From Diploscapter coronatus (Eukaryota > Nematoda > Chromadorea > Rhabditida > Rhabditidae): a stretch of 64,000 nucleotides of DNA. The first letter of the stretch is position 1. Each line of letters begins with the position of its first letter. A program made the translations under genes and the position numbers. The DNA lies in contig OZ038423.1 of NCBI GenBank assembly GCA_964036155.1, forward strand, positions 21,033,249 to 21,097,248, given 5' to 3'. The notes beneath the pieces were generated by a model that did not search any database, was not told the origin of the DNA, and saw nothing but the letters and a program-made list of their open reading frames with translations. This document shows positions 1 to 12,800 of the stretch, in pieces.

Positions 1-28
1 TGAAAAAGGATCGATGTAAAATTTCGAC

Positions 29-1672
29 CTCCTTTCCAATAGGAAGCCCTCCTCCAATAGCCAATGTCAGCCCGAGCATCTTCGCGACGAGCGTTTTGAA
101 CGTCAAATAGTTCGGCATTTTGAACCCGCTCATTATCACCTTCACTTCTGGGATTCCTGAGCCTGAAAAATAACATACGTGACTTTATCAATCTGGATCA
201 GACTAGAGATAGTTTTCTTCAATTCCAAGTTTAATTTCAGAGCGTTTCGTTGTCGTTTCCAAGGATGTCTGTGGTCTAATCGAATTTGTGAGGATAGTAA
301 TTTGCTGTGTTGCAATTGAGTAATTGACCAATTTGGCTAAATGCGGAACTAATCATGTCTTGTCTGTCCTTATTTCTTGTGTTTTTGTCTGTTTGTGCTA
401 TAAAATGTCAGTTCGAATTCTCGGAATTTCCCCCATTTTGACTGCTCCGACCCCCTTTCTCAAGCTATTATCCTCCCCCTTTTCAAAAACATTAGACATT
501 TGTTCGTTATTTTCCTCTCGGAACAGAATTCCGAATCGCCTTGCAGAGAGATGAGAAAATGCGAAGTTGGTTGGTTGGCTAGCAAATTGGTGAAATGAGT
601 TGAGGGAATTGGAGAATGAGAATGACTGGAAAGGGGAAGGGGAGTGGAGAGGAAAGGAGCAGTCAGAAGCAATCACTCGGGATCCGAACAGAGATCAAAC
701 CTGGTAAACATGTCGTCATGATTTGTTTGTGTATTTTGGTCAAAGACAAGATGAATGATTATCTAGCATCTAATTGTACGCTAGTACTGTGACAAAATGT
801 TCACGTTACTTCACGACCATGATGGAATTGATATATGATAACGGAATTAAAGGAATAAAATCACCCACCGACAGCCTGTTTGGAGATGAGATGGCAGATG
901 AAAGCAGCGAGGAATGTGAGAAGAGTGATGTGGAAGAGCCAGCAGAAGCAGGCAGCGATCTGATGGACTGATTGGGCGACTGAGTCATAGACCGTGATGT
1001 GCAGATGCTCCAGAAACTCGATCGCCAGGTCCATCGCCACTGACAGAATGGCTGTTATCACCCCGAGCAGGGCCTCAATACGAATAATTCGTCAATTCAA
1101 CACAAGTTCATTCTTTTTTATCAGGTCAGGTCTTTGTGCAAAGTTCGACAGTTTTTCTACATTTTCAAGACAATTTAATCTCCTAATTTTTGAAACTTTA
1201 TACTTCTCTTTATTATTTCGAAGAAAAAGAATATTTTGGTGCATCTCAAAAATTAATAATTTCTCATTCAGCAAAATAACTCATTTGCATAATTTCCCTT
1301 GTTCTCAATTTTCGAAGAGGGAAAACTCTCTAGACAAATGAATAATTCAAAATGCCTTTTTCACAATAAAAATTTGAAATGATGAGTATCGCAAACAACT
1401 CACCGACAAGCACCAGCTATCTACCAGAAAATGAACCACGTTTCGTCCCTGTCCTGAAAAAATCCCATCATTTCTCAATTCTTTCTAGACTTCAGAACAC
1501 ATTTTCGACGAATTGTCGACTTTTTCGAGGATTTGTACAATTTCATCTTCAGTCGCAGCGCCGCTTCATCGAATTCGGAGAATCACTCACTTAGCATATT
1601 CCCCATTCCCTCGCTGCTTTGCGGAGCACGTAGTCGAGGCTCTTTTTGCGTGCCCCCTCTCCTCGTCCTGCT
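29..1672 (-). CDS. CLC chloride channel, 5' part (3' end beyond the window)
   Basis: Voltage-gated CLC-type chloride channel or transporter of the plasma membrane. Exons read on the minus strand: 1672-1591, 1453-1404, 1073-869 and 162-29; phases agree at every junction. The spliced protein runs from a basic N-terminal stretch through VDSWCLSALLGVITA (first membrane helix region), then EFLEHLHITVYDSV, ISKQAVGSGIPEVKV and LAIGGGLPIGKE. GSGIPE and GKE(GP) are the first two anion-selectivity motifs of CLC proteins; the first is split by the intron between 869 and 162, which rejoins G to SGIPE. The gene continues past base 1, so the GKEGP end, the pore's later helices and the CBS domains are not seen. 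The acceptor before 1073 is TTGAG, not TTTCAG, but the join gives the expected LSALLG. True 5' exons upstream are uncertain (see next entries). Nematodes have several clh paralogues; which one this is cannot be told. Confidence 0.9.
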
Positions 1673-2227
1673 CTGCATTTTCTGCCGTCTAATCTCATTT
1701 TGCGCTATTCACTTTTTTCAAGTAGCATTCTGCTGCAACAATCTCGTTACAGTGATAGCCGGCCAGTCAGGAAATTTGCTGTGCGACTCGTTTGCATAGT
1801 TCTTGTGGCTCTCGAACGGGGGTGTCCTCTGTCTGTGTAGCTGGTTTGACTCTCCTCATCCATAAGCCACTTGCCTCATCACCTTCCCCTCCTCATTATT
1901 AGCTAAATCTGTTTCAATTTACTCTATTCTTGCTTCTCTTCCCTCCCCCCGCCTTTGAGAACGGCAATCAGGATTTCCGGCTGAATAGATGAGAAGAGGA
2001 GCACAGCAGCGACTCACATATATCAGATTAAAGAGAAAAGCTGTGAGAATTATCGCAGCCATTTGTGCGGCATCTTCAAAGCACATAATCGCATATTCTC
2101 AATATAGCTTGCTCAGAACAGAAACGGACAGGAATAGGGCTCAGTTCGTCGGTCCGAAAAGTGCTGACGGAAATGCCTTTTGTCAGTCGAAGCAGCGGGG
2201 CAGAGAGCATGCGAGTGGCTGGCTTAC

Positions 2228-2343
2228 TTCGACAGAATTCCGGAAACGTCTCGGGGTTTTCTTCTGGGTTCTCCTCGTCCGGGGCCGACTGCTCGTCGTC
2301 ATTCTTGCCCTCCATCAGCGACCTCTTCACATCGTTCATCACA
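2228..2343 (-). CDS. possible 5' exon of the CLC channel gene
   Basis: A GC-richer open stretch lies between a TATTTTAG acceptor and a GTAAGC donor, reading MNDVKRSLMEGKNDDEQSAP and then an acidic, Pro/Glu-rich segment ending ETFPEFCR. It looks like a cytoplasmic N-terminus and lies on the right strand for the CLC gene. It ends in phase 1, whereas the next CLC exon (1672) starts in phase 0, so either another exon lies between them or it belongs to a different transcript. A second candidate at about 2549-2619 (minus) reads PLPSKDFSTLFDSLPGASEL. Both calls rest on composition and splice sites only. Confidence 0.4.
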
Positions 2344-4290
2344 CTAAAATAGCGCAATCATTTTTGCATGAAGATCAGCTAGGTTGTCGGTGATTGAAAT
2401 AAAAATAACACTGCAAGAGTTGTATTAGAGATTTTGCAACAGAGAAATTCAGAGTTGGTTCTTCGAAGCTTCTAAATCCAGAATTCTGAACGTTCCCGTT
2501 CCTTATATTGGTCTCTACAGCTAATACCCAACTACCCAAACAACCCTGCTGATAATTCAGACGCGCCGGGCAGCGAGTCGAACAAAGTGCTGAAGTCTTT
2601 GGATGGGAGTGGGACTGATTGAATAACAATGGAGGGGACTTTAGAAGATTTGACTGAAAGCGAGAAGAGGGAAGGGAACCGAGGAATTATTCATTCGAGT
2701 GGACGAGAATAGAGAAAAAAAAGTCTGAGGATTGGAAGAAATGGGATGATGATGAAAGCTAGAAGGAGAGGTAAGTTGAAAAGAGGCAGAGGATGGTGCC
2801 GAGTGGCGCTGTAGAAGTGGGAGTAAGGAGAGGATAAATGAAGTTGAGAGGCAAATTCGCTGAAACGACCAAAACAGCCCAGAACTGGGGAAAACCGCTC
2901 AGAAGTTGAGCCGATTTGTAGAGCAGTAGAGAATGCTTACTGCCCAAGAGAGGGAGAGAGAGAGAGAGAGGAATTGCGTGATGCTACTGAATACGCTGTT
3001 CGAGGGGAGAGCGAATTAGCTAGAATAGATATAGCTGAGATGGAGATGATTAGGTGAGGGGTACAAAGAACTGTAGGAAAAGCGAATATTTCAGGAAAGG
3101 AATTCTGAGAAAATTAGCAATCCCCGGGGAAAATAACTCGATGGAAAGACAAAACACAAGGAAATCAGCGGGCAGGTAATTGGCAGCTCGCAACTTGCAG
3201 AGCAGGCTACAAAATGGCTGAATATGAAAGGGGAGGGAGAGGGAAGAAAAAAAACTATGAGAAAAGGAAAGGAATGGCAAATAGAGTGGATTAGATATGG
3301 AAATGAAAGTGGAAGGATATAGAGGAGGGGGAAGTCAGATATGTGACAGGACATAATTGTCGGGAATGCCTGGAGTGGAATGAGAGAACTCGAGAAATTA
3401 ACACAACGCTAATTAGGACTAATTGAATTAGCCAAATGAGTGCAAAAATTGTGAATGACAACATGAGAAAAATGCACATGATCAGAAATGAAGATCAGCT
3501 TCAACTTCTCGAATTTGAGGAAGAACACATTAAAGACGAGGTTACTGTAGCTAGAAATGTCAATTCTTCCAAAAACAAGACGAAGATTCGACTTGTCACG
3601 TCGCGCGATTTCATCCACTCTTCTCATTTTCATTCGAGCGAACCCTCCATTCCCTCTCCATCATCATTCTTTGTTCTTGCCTTTTCCTCTTTCGCACAAT
3701 CCCTCAATTCTCCTTCACAAGCAGGCAGAATTCAGTGTGATTTGGCAGCACGCCGCTTCAGAAATTTGATCTGCTCAGGGACTCAAATCGAAAAGAAAAA
3801 TGATGAAAAACCTAGCAAAAACAAAAATTCGAAATGGAAATGAAAAGATTTGACGAGGAAAAGAGGGGAGGGTGAATTGCAGATGAAGCACGAGTTATTG
3901 TAGTTAGAGCAGAATGGCGAGAACAGCAGGATGATCAGGAATTATATGATGAGTATAGAAACGCTGTTCAGAATTAAACTCAAATGAAGAGTGACGACAT
4001 TATTTGCTCATCATAACTTGTCGAGATAAGACAGGGCAATAATTCAATTATCTCATCAAGCTATCATATCCAAGTAGAAGTAAACAAACAAGATAGACTA
4101 ATTTAGAAGCAACGTATTATGGTGGTTGTGATTTGAAAAGGTGAGTAATTGCAGTAGAAGTCGACTACATGTATCAAATGAAATGATAGAAGGGTGTGGA
4201 ATGGAATAATTTGAACAATCAAATAGCTTCTATTTGACTACAGTAATAAATCTAATTAGCAAACCTAAAACAGATTTTAAAGTGATTTAC

Positions 4291-4391
4291 CTTTGGAGCC
4301 ATGTTTTCTTGGGCGGCTTGTGGTGCATTTGAAGCATAGCGATTGGCGAAAGAATCGAGACTTTTGCCAGGGGGTCCATTGTCGAAAGTTG
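4291..4391 (-). CDS. orphan candidate exon
   Basis: Flanked by a CTTCAACAG acceptor and an AAG|GTAAAT donor on the minus strand. One frame reads TFDNGPPGKSLDSFANRYAS then NAPQAAQENMAPK, a soluble, protein-like composition. It could be a far 5' exon of the CLC gene. No partner exon could be joined with confidence. Confidence 0.25.
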
Positions 4392-5936
4392 CTGTTGAAG
4401 AAGAAGAAGAGGACAAGCCAGGGGCAGATCAAAGAGTACGCACAAACCGAAACAGAAACGGAAACAGACAAAGGAGTAGAATATAATAGAAACGAAGTTT
4501 GAAAGGATAGAGGTTAGGGGACAGAGGCAAGAAGACTAGCTGTCCTTGTAGGAAATGGGAAGGACTAGAGACGACTATTCATCCCTGCATTTCCCTGCCT
4601 AACTGCATGAACTGCATGACAACATCCCGAGCACGGCACTGCCTAAACCTATTCTGAGTGGAATGTGGACGAGTCAAGGCGGAAAGTCGAGAAAAAAACG
4701 AAACAGAAGAAAAGGGAGAAAGCAAAGGAAGAGAAAGGATGTGATGGCCGAAAAAGGACTGCTGAAAGGAAGGGAAGAAAGGAAGGGGCAAAGGGGAGGG
4801 GCAAGAAGTCTGCGGCACATCGGGACGGGGATGGCCCGACACCGAATGAATGAATGAATGAATGACTCAAATAGACCGAATAAGTTCCAGGGAGCAGATG
4901 AATTATTGTCGAGTCTGAAGATGGAAGATGGAAGTGCATAGAGAAAGAAGCCGTCGTCAGGAGGGGGAATTATGAATGCAGAACAGATTAATTTTTGACG
5001 ATGCAATTATGTGAGGAATGGAATGTTGAGAGAATGGATGAATAAAAACTATCTGGTCCAAAACAATGCCTCGAGAAAACCTAAAGATAGGATAAAATTG
5101 AATCATTGTGATCGATGCACGTTTGTGTGCAGGAGCACTGAAATTTGTAGACGATAAAGATTGTAGCTAGGGTAAACTTGTCAAGCACTTAAAAATATGA
5201 ACATCACCTCGCTTCAAAATCAAGCATACCCTAGGACTTGATAGCTGAAATGTCCAAATTTAATATCGTACAAAGGTTACTTTGATATGCTCGGAATGTA
5301 AAACTGAAGACAAAATCTAAGGATGTACATCTCCTATCTGGCAATGTGTAATACTTCCGCTAAGTAGATGACCAAATTAGCAATTCAAATTCAGCACCTT
5401 CATCTAGGGTCCCTAAATAGACATGCCAAATGACGTTTCTGGATAAATTTTTAAAGCACAAAAGTGGTCTAGGTTGTAAATGAAGCTTCTGTAAAGAAAA
5501 AAATCTAAAAAAAAAAAAGGCAAAAAGTCAAGCTGACAGATTTTGATTTTTCCTTCAAAAATTAATTCTGATCCACAATCCATTGACAGCAAGAAGTATA
5601 AACTTGGATAAAAGTCTAGATTCTTATGTCAGTCCAGAATGACAAGAATCAATTTAGTGTTTTTAATGGGAATTCAAGTGTTCAAACATTCAAGAAAAAC
5701 GTCTAGGACCAAATAAAAGGTCATTATCTATCCCTAGACGCTCACACTATTTATCAATTGAATGTTGCAATGCTTTCTGAGAGTGGTCTCTCAAAAATAT
5801 GCCTGATTTTAGATCTCGAAGTAAAGAAAAAGACAAATGCAGCGGAATCAGAATTTTAGATGTAAAAATAGGAATAACAACTCAAAAACATTTGCACATA
5901 ATCGTACTGTCGATGAACGATAACTTGGAATAAGTA

Positions 5937-6246
5937 AAAGGAATGTGTTTCTTTCTCCCCCTTTTGTGAGCCTTGGATGCGCGAGAGACGAGCATTTGTT
6001 CGTTGTGCGTTCATTTATTCTCTTTTCGTTTTTCGCATTTTTAAGGCCAATTATCGATAATTAGTTCATTAATTTCTATCAATATCGATAGAGGAAGATA
6101 ATTAGCAAGTGCTTGTTGCGAAAATTCCGTTAAATTCGATGAAAGAACAAAGAAAAACGAAAGAAAATAAAAGAATCGTCAAATGAACAAATGTCGTCAA
6201 CGCGCGCATTTTGAGGCTCAAATGAGGAAAAGAAAGACTCCTTTTA
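5937..6246. repeat. imperfect foldback (MITE-like) of about 310 bp
   Basis: The left arm (about 5937-6045) and right arm (about 6145-6246) are inverted imperfect copies: AAAAGGAATGTGTTTCTTTC pairs with the complement of the right end, and the GAGCC..ATGCGCG..CATTTGTTC blocks recur in the same order on the opposite strand. The centre carries two ATCGAT-containing AT-rich stretches. No coding potential. Most likely a short non-autonomous DNA transposon. Confidence 0.6.
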
Positions 6247-7261
6247 TTTCGTCTCAAATAGTCAGTCATTCACAATAATTTAGGGGGATAAGAAATACCA
6301 ATCCCAACGAGAAAAGAAGATGACTACATCATAAGCAAGAAGTTTCAATTTTATAAGCGGCAGCACTATTGCCTCTTTATAATTTGTTGCAACTTATTAC
6401 TGCGTGTTCATGTTCATAGCTTGCAAACAAAATAACCGAAATCCTCATTTCTAATATTTTAAGGTATCTGAACAGTTTCAATTTGCTGCCAGCTGCATAA
6501 AACAATTCATTCCTTTTCTGATTCAGGTGAGAGACTGCCCTAATTGCCTTCTGACTGCAAGCCGGATAATCTTCTAATTACTCAATCACAGACAAGGAAC
6601 CGAAAAGGACCAAGAAGATCTGAGAGGATTCGACCAAAAATGCTTGAAACCGTTCAGGATAAAGTTTGTAAGTCCCTTTTCCAATCAATAGTTTACCTCA
6701 CTCACCTTTACTTTTCCATTATCAGACATTTATCCCGTCTCAAGAATCATTCGCATTTACTGCAGTCGGGTGGCTACAATTTCCCATTGTTCAGTCGTCG
6801 AAATCCTTATTTGCCTTTGGAAAATAACAACCGAGGCATACTGTAAAAGTTGAAATTGAGTGACTCCGCCTTTTATGCCCAGAAATCCAGTATCCCCTAC
6901 CTCAATCCAAAATATCAGTCAGGCAGGCTTCATAGTTCACCCAAATTCCCTTGTCATTCTGGTATTTCTGCAATTTTCCCACCGTCTCCTAGACAGCGCT
7001 CCTTCCTCTTTCTCAAACGATTCCTTAATTTTCATAGTTTCAGCTAATTTCCAACGAATTTATGGAAATTTTTCTTTGTCAATACAAAATTTGTTGTGAT
7101 TTGCTATGACCGAACCTTCAAATTCGTCCGTTTCCTCTACAAAATCTCCCACTCTTCTATCTTCTCAAGCATTGTATCGAATGTACAAAAATCAGGAAAT
7201 TTGTCGTGTAATTTTGTGAGAAATGTTCATACAAATTGGCAATTTGATGAGAGAATTTCAG

Positions 7262-8980
7262 ATGGAATCAGGGACGAAAGAAGTCCACCCAAAACACGAA
7301 TTAGAAGCTAACCCTGAAAACGAATGGGCAATACCCAAATTGGAACCGGCTATCAGTTTTTCAGGTTAGTTTGCAGTTCATTCGTCATTTTATTTCGACT
7401 CTAGTTCCGAATCCATACGAAAAGCCCCCTGGTCAACAGCAACAGAGATCCACCGTAATCCAGCATTTCGACTCCTTCACGCAGCAGCACCATTCATTGT
7501 CCCAATCAGCTCAGCCAGTTCTCTCTCCCTCTGCCTCTTCGTCCTCGGCTCACTTCCTTGCCTCCCATCCACCTCCCCTTCTAACTCCCTATCCTTCTTC
7601 ATCTTCCTCTGATCTGCTCGAACTCGATTCCCGATTCACTTCTGCCATCCCACTCCCAGTCCATTCTCTGTCAGACCAACCCACTCCACCGGCCCTTTTG
7701 TCCAATTCCCCTTCTTCTGCGGCCTATTATCATCCTCCTGCAATTCAACATCATCTCCCTCCAAGTTTACCAGCCACCCATCAAAATCTTCTCTTAGATG
7801 ACGACAAAATTCACGCCTATCTTCCCAACTACAGGTCATTTTAATGGATTTTATTTCAAAAATTCGTTTCTATTCAGATTTAGCGACGAACTTTTCTTCA
7901 ACAATTTGTACGCTCCTTTGGATGTCGGCTTTTCTTCTCACGATTTATCCAAAATTCACCCCTCAATCACCAATTTCAATACCAGCCATATGCCCAAATA
8001 TGTAAGTTTGAACTACTATTGTTCCTTTAGGAAGTTCCTCTAGATAACAACTCCTTCAAATCCCTATGCCCGAACCTATTCCTCAAATATCCTCTCGGCA
8101 AATACCGTAATCCCGACAACTCCAATCACAAAATCAGCATCTTCCTCACTCATCAAAGGGGAGAATGAGGATGAAAAGAAGAAAACTCCGCAAGATTGCC
8201 AGGTGATTCTTCGAGAAACTATGAATTACTGTAGTCACAAGTCCATCATTTTTCATCAACTAACCTAACCGAGTATATCTGAGAAAAGTGCACCTTGTTT
8301 GCGTAGTTTCTCTATTCATTTTTGTAGTCACTCAAATTCGTGTGAATTCTATTTCCATTTTTCTCTAGGTTTGCCTCTCGATTTCGTCAAACGGCCTCCA
8401 TTTTGGAGCCCGAACTTGTGCTGCTTGCGCAGGTAGGTCTATTCTAGGCAATTTCACAAGTATGGCACAATCGCTTTCAGCCTTTTTCCGAAGAACAATC
8501 AGCGACGACAAGCAGTACATTTGTAAGCGGAATTCGAGGTGCAGAAATGCTGCCAGAGATGGTCTAATTAAAATTTAAATTAAAAAAAAAAGGATTGAGT
8601 TGTTTTTAGGAACTGGTTACAGGAAAATCTGCAGGGCCTGTCGAATGAAACGCTGCCTGCAAATTGGAATGCAGCCCGAAAGTCGGTCTTCCTTTAGCTA
8701 TTCCAACAAATCCACTCATTCAGATGTGCAAAACAAGCGAATTCGTCCCCCTGACGGCTGCCAGTCCTCTTCCCAGTCAACCACTCCCTCTGCACTCCAC
8801 TTCCAGTCGATTTCCCAAACCCATTCCCATTCTGCCCCGCTCCCCGTCTCCCTCATTCCAATTCAACCTGCTCCTTCCCACCCTCACAATCAGTCAGCTT
8901 CAACTTCGTCAACTTTCATCTCTCCTTTCTCCATACTTTCCAGATCTAATCACATCTACAATTCTACCAACCTAATTTAA
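7262..8980 (+). CDS. nuclear hormone receptor-like protein with DNA-binding domain only
   Basis: Putative nuclear transcription factor. Exons 7262-7364, 7405-7834, 7878-8001, 8044-8202, 8369-8432, 8481-8561 and 8610-8980 give one 443-aa frame with all phases consistent. Residues 1-270 are low-complexity, rich in Ser, Pro, Gln and His. The zinc-finger domain starts at CQVC (about 271-274), continues NGLHFGARTCAACAAFFRRT (P-box CAACAAFF, typical of the nematode-expanded receptors), then YICKRNSRC and KICRACRMKRCLQIGM. The first finger loop has 14 residues between the second and third Cys, and the second finger has 13 between its second and third Cys, longer than usual. After the domain comes about 100 residues of Ser/Thr/Pro-rich tail ending in a stop at 8980; no helices of a ligand-binding domain follow in the next 850 bases. 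The start ATG lies directly after an ATTTCAG, which could be a trans-splice site or a 5'UTR intron acceptor; extra 5' coding exons are possible. Confidence 0.85.
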
Positions 8981-9830
8981 AAATTCTCATCAATGAAGTT
9001 CAAGAAGGATACTTGAGAAATTTCTAATTATTCATCAGTTGCATAGTTATGATTAATAAATTTCCCATCAAGTCTTATAATTAGTTTTTGCATGAAATGG
9101 CCTTGAGTCGCGAAACAGCCCCTAATCAGAGTTCTAAACGGGCTGAAAATTTTCGGCCTAGGCCGTTAGAACCCTGCTCCTGATCTCCCATACAAAATGA
9201 AAAAGGTATTGCTTTTCCATTGTTACTAGGAGATTGCTAGCTATCATTTATATCAAAATCTTTCTGTTAAGAAAATTCCAAAGAGACAATCACAAAACCG
9301 ATATGAACACATAGTTGTTGAAATGAATTGCTGAATGTTTAAAGGTGAATGCGAGTAAATTTTTAAATCAGACTTTGCGTTGGTGAATTAAACAAACTTC
9401 AGCGCTCCTGTTAGCAGAAGTTCAAATTGCGAAAAGATCAACGAGAATACGGAAGAAAAATAAAAATTTGGAAAATCGAAAATGAAACAGATAAACGCTT
9501 CTTTCTCTGACTATCTCGTTGCTTTTCATGCAATCATTCTCTACTTCTTCACTTCATTTTCGTTGGCGCCCGTTTTGTTTCTGCAAGTGGTTCCGTTTTT
9601 CTCATTTTTGCCTCCTGGCGCGTTTCTCCTTTTATTTTCTCCGAATTTATGTTCAAATTTCTTCGGAATTCCGCGATATCGCCTAGAGCAGTTCTGGGCT
9701 GCTTGGCCTAAAACTCTACGCAAATTCATCCCTTCTCTTGCTTCTCAATTTACTGTTGCTTGTCACTTCGTCAGAATAATTTTCCACAGTTGTCATCGAT
9801 CTTTCATAATTTATTTTGTTGCTTTTCAGA
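8981..9830 (+). other. intergenic: NHR 3' flank and topoisomerase II promoter
   Basis: AT-rich with candidate AATAAA near 9,055. A TTTTCAG just before the topoisomerase start at 9831 may be a spliced-leader acceptor or the end of a 5'UTR intron. No gene seen. An open frame at 9,482-9,844 is hydrophobic but has no upstream or downstream partner and is treated as chance. Confidence 0.5.
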
Positions 9831-12800
9831 ATGAGTTCGTCTGACTCGGACATTCTCATCGATGACGAGGACGAATTTGTTGTCGACGACAAGAAGAAAA
9901 AGAAGGAGCCCAAGAAGGCGGCAGGTGGAGGACAGGCAAAGAAGGCTGGCAAGAAAGCCGATGCAAGCAAGAAGGCCGATGCAGACAAGAAGGGTAAGGG
10001 TAGGGACCGCCAGCCATTTTGCCAAATTCACTCTGGCACTATGTTTTATACATTTTTCAGGGTCTGAGGTGCCCCTCTAAACATCCCCACCGAAAAAACC
10101 GCGAAAAAATACGTTACTGATTAAAAAATTGATAAAATTTAACGCGAAAAATCGGAAAAACTGCTCCTTTTCGTGGACAAGGGAAAGGGGCGTGGTTTAT
10201 CTGCAAAAGACACTATGCCGCTCGCTTCCCCCTTTCTTTCCCTGCCTTTGGGGATCTTTTTCTCTGCACTCTCCTCCATTCCAGCATTGGCTTCTTTTAT
10301 ATTTTCGCGGATTATCAGGATCTCAGCTCGGCGCCGCAGGATTTTTCTGATTTTTTCACTGAAGATAGACAATTGACCAACTAATCAAAATATCAAATAA
10401 AAACACATGTGCCTTTAAAAATATGACTAGGGCAATCCAAATTAGTAAAGACAAAAAAATGGTCATTTTGAAATTAATTTTAAAAATATTTTCTGATAAA
10501 ATTTCGCTTTTTTCTTTCGAGTAGCATAATTAGGGAGTGTCAAATTTTATTTTAGTCAAGTTTTCAGACGATTTTACCGATCCCTTGTAAAGATACAGTA
10601 CCCCAAAGGCGAGCATCTATTATTGCCTCGGGAAAAGTTTGGCGCCGCAGGATTTTTCTAATTTTTACATATTTTGTAGATATCAACTAGGTGTACCGAT
10701 TCATCAAAAAAAATTAAATGTGCCTTTTTTATAACTCGAAATATTAGCATTGCTATAATTTGACGCGCAATTGCGGACTTTTTTCGCACCCCGATCAATA
10801 AATCGATATCACCACGTGAAAGAGCGGTATCGAATTGTATAGTGGGTATCGATCAACTATGAAAAACAAAAATAAAACAAAAAAAATCGGCGATAATCGA
10901 AAGGGCTATCGACTATGGACAATATTGAACCGAGGCAAAGGGGCGGGGCTTGGCGGTCCCTAGGTAAGGGGCACGGTGAGTGGGGAGCAGGACTGGTTGA
11001 AATGAAAATTGTAAAATTATAAAAACCCCGAAAAGCAAGACGAAGTAGTTCCGTCCTTCCCTTGTGTGGAGAGACTTCAAACAGGAATGCGAGACTTTAA
11101 ATTGTGGAGGGTCGTCAATGAAATTCACTGAAGCATTGAATGATTGCAGATGATGCCTCGGGAGCTGCATCGGATGATGCAGACAACGTGTTCGTCAACA
11201 TGGACACCCTGCAGAAGGGCGGCGGCAAGAAGGCCATCGAGGAGCTCTATCAGAAGAAGTCGCCTCTCGAGCACATCCTCCTCAGGCCTGACACCTACAT
11301 CGGCAGTGTCGAGTTCACGGACCCCACTGTAAGCAGGAGAGTTCAAACGTGAAAATGATGACGAATGTATAGAATGTATACTTGTAGTTTTTCGAAGCGA
11401 GATAGTATTCTTCATTGTGCGATGAGAGAAGAAACGTCTTCCATATCTCGAATACATACGATCGTTTTTCATGCGATTCAAGAGGTTACAAGTTTGATTG
11501 AGTGAATTGCAGCAAATGTGGGTGTATGACGAGGAGCAAGGCAAGCTCGTCCAGAAGAACATCACCTACGTGCCTGGCCTCTACAAGATCTTCGATGAAA
11601 TCCTCGTCAATGCGGCCGACAACAAGCAGAGGGATTCTAAGATGAACGTCATCAAGGTCGACATCAACAGGTCTGCAAAATAGTCAAAACGCGAGTATAT
11701 TTGCCCCGAAGAAATGGAAAGTGGGATATTTTGTGGGGCAAAGCACTCGTAGTCGGAAATCGACAATTTGATTGTGAAACAAACGAAACATGCTCGGATC
11801 CACGAACGACTAGGAAACTCCCATGATGAACTTTCTTTCCAAGTTGAGTTCGACTCTGAAGCTTTTATGAATATAAGATGAATTTGAGCGATCTTGATTT
11901 TGCTTTCATGTCTCATTCAGATTGGAAAACTCGCCTAAAATTTCTAAAAATGATTATTTCAGGAAGCAGAACAAGATCAGCATCTTCAACAACGGAAAGG
12001 GTGTCCCCGTGGTGATGCACAAGACCGAAAAGATGTACGTCCCCGAACTCATCTTCGGCACGCTCCTCACATCCTCCAACTACGATGACAGTGAAAGGAA
12101 GGTCAGGAATTTAGAAACGCAGATATTATAAAAGACTAATTGAAAAAATGAAAAATTCGCTTTGTAGTGTTTACATCGAGTGCGTACAATTCAAACTTAT
12201 AGAAACTTTTGAGGAACTTGTATTATAATGAATGATGATTTATCTGCATTCGCCCTAATGTGTCTACAGTTTTAGTTGATTGGGAATTCTTTCTTCAATT
12301 GTAGGAATTATTTTTATTGCAGGTGACTGGAGGCAGAAACGGTTATGGAGCCAAACTCTGCAACATCTTCTCCACTGAATTCACTATCGAGACGTCGTCC
12401 AAGGAGTACGGCAAGGCCTTCAAACAGACCTGGGTGAAGAACATGACTAAGGACAAGGATGCAGAGATCGTCAAGGCCACCGAATCTGACTTCACTAAGG
12501 TAGAGCAGAAGGGGGACGAGATTGATCGGATTGATTGCAGGTGACCTTCAAGCCTGACCTGGACAAGTTCAAAATGACCGAGTTGGACGACGACATCGTG
12601 GGGCTGATGATGAGGAGGGCTTACGACGTAGCCGGCACGACTGGGGGCGTCAAGGTCTACCTCAATGGAAAACTCCTCCCGGTTAGAAGAAAAAAGCATG
12701 AATGAGTTGAAATTTCGACAAGAGTTCGCTTCCTTTGCCTTCACGCAGAAATATCACCTTTCTCTCTCATCTTCTCGTTTCCAATTTTATAAAAATCATA

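Larger units (their letters stand above)
2700..6540. other. long non-coding stretch between CLC and NHR genes
   Basis: Purine-rich on the plus strand from about 2,640 to 5,000, with GA runs and a short tandem (GAAT)n near 4,846-4,864; AT-rich with short A tracts from 5,000. Open frames here are long only because of the skewed composition. Plausibly 5' introns and promoter of the CLC gene plus the upstream region of the nuclear receptor gene. The two exceptions I can point to are the possible exon at 4,291-4,391 and the foldback at 5,937-6,246. Confidence 0.5.

Noticed and set aside
4579..5006. Several overlapping 60-110 aa frames
   Set aside because: Low-complexity GA/CT-rich sequence opens frames on both strands; no splice-site support.
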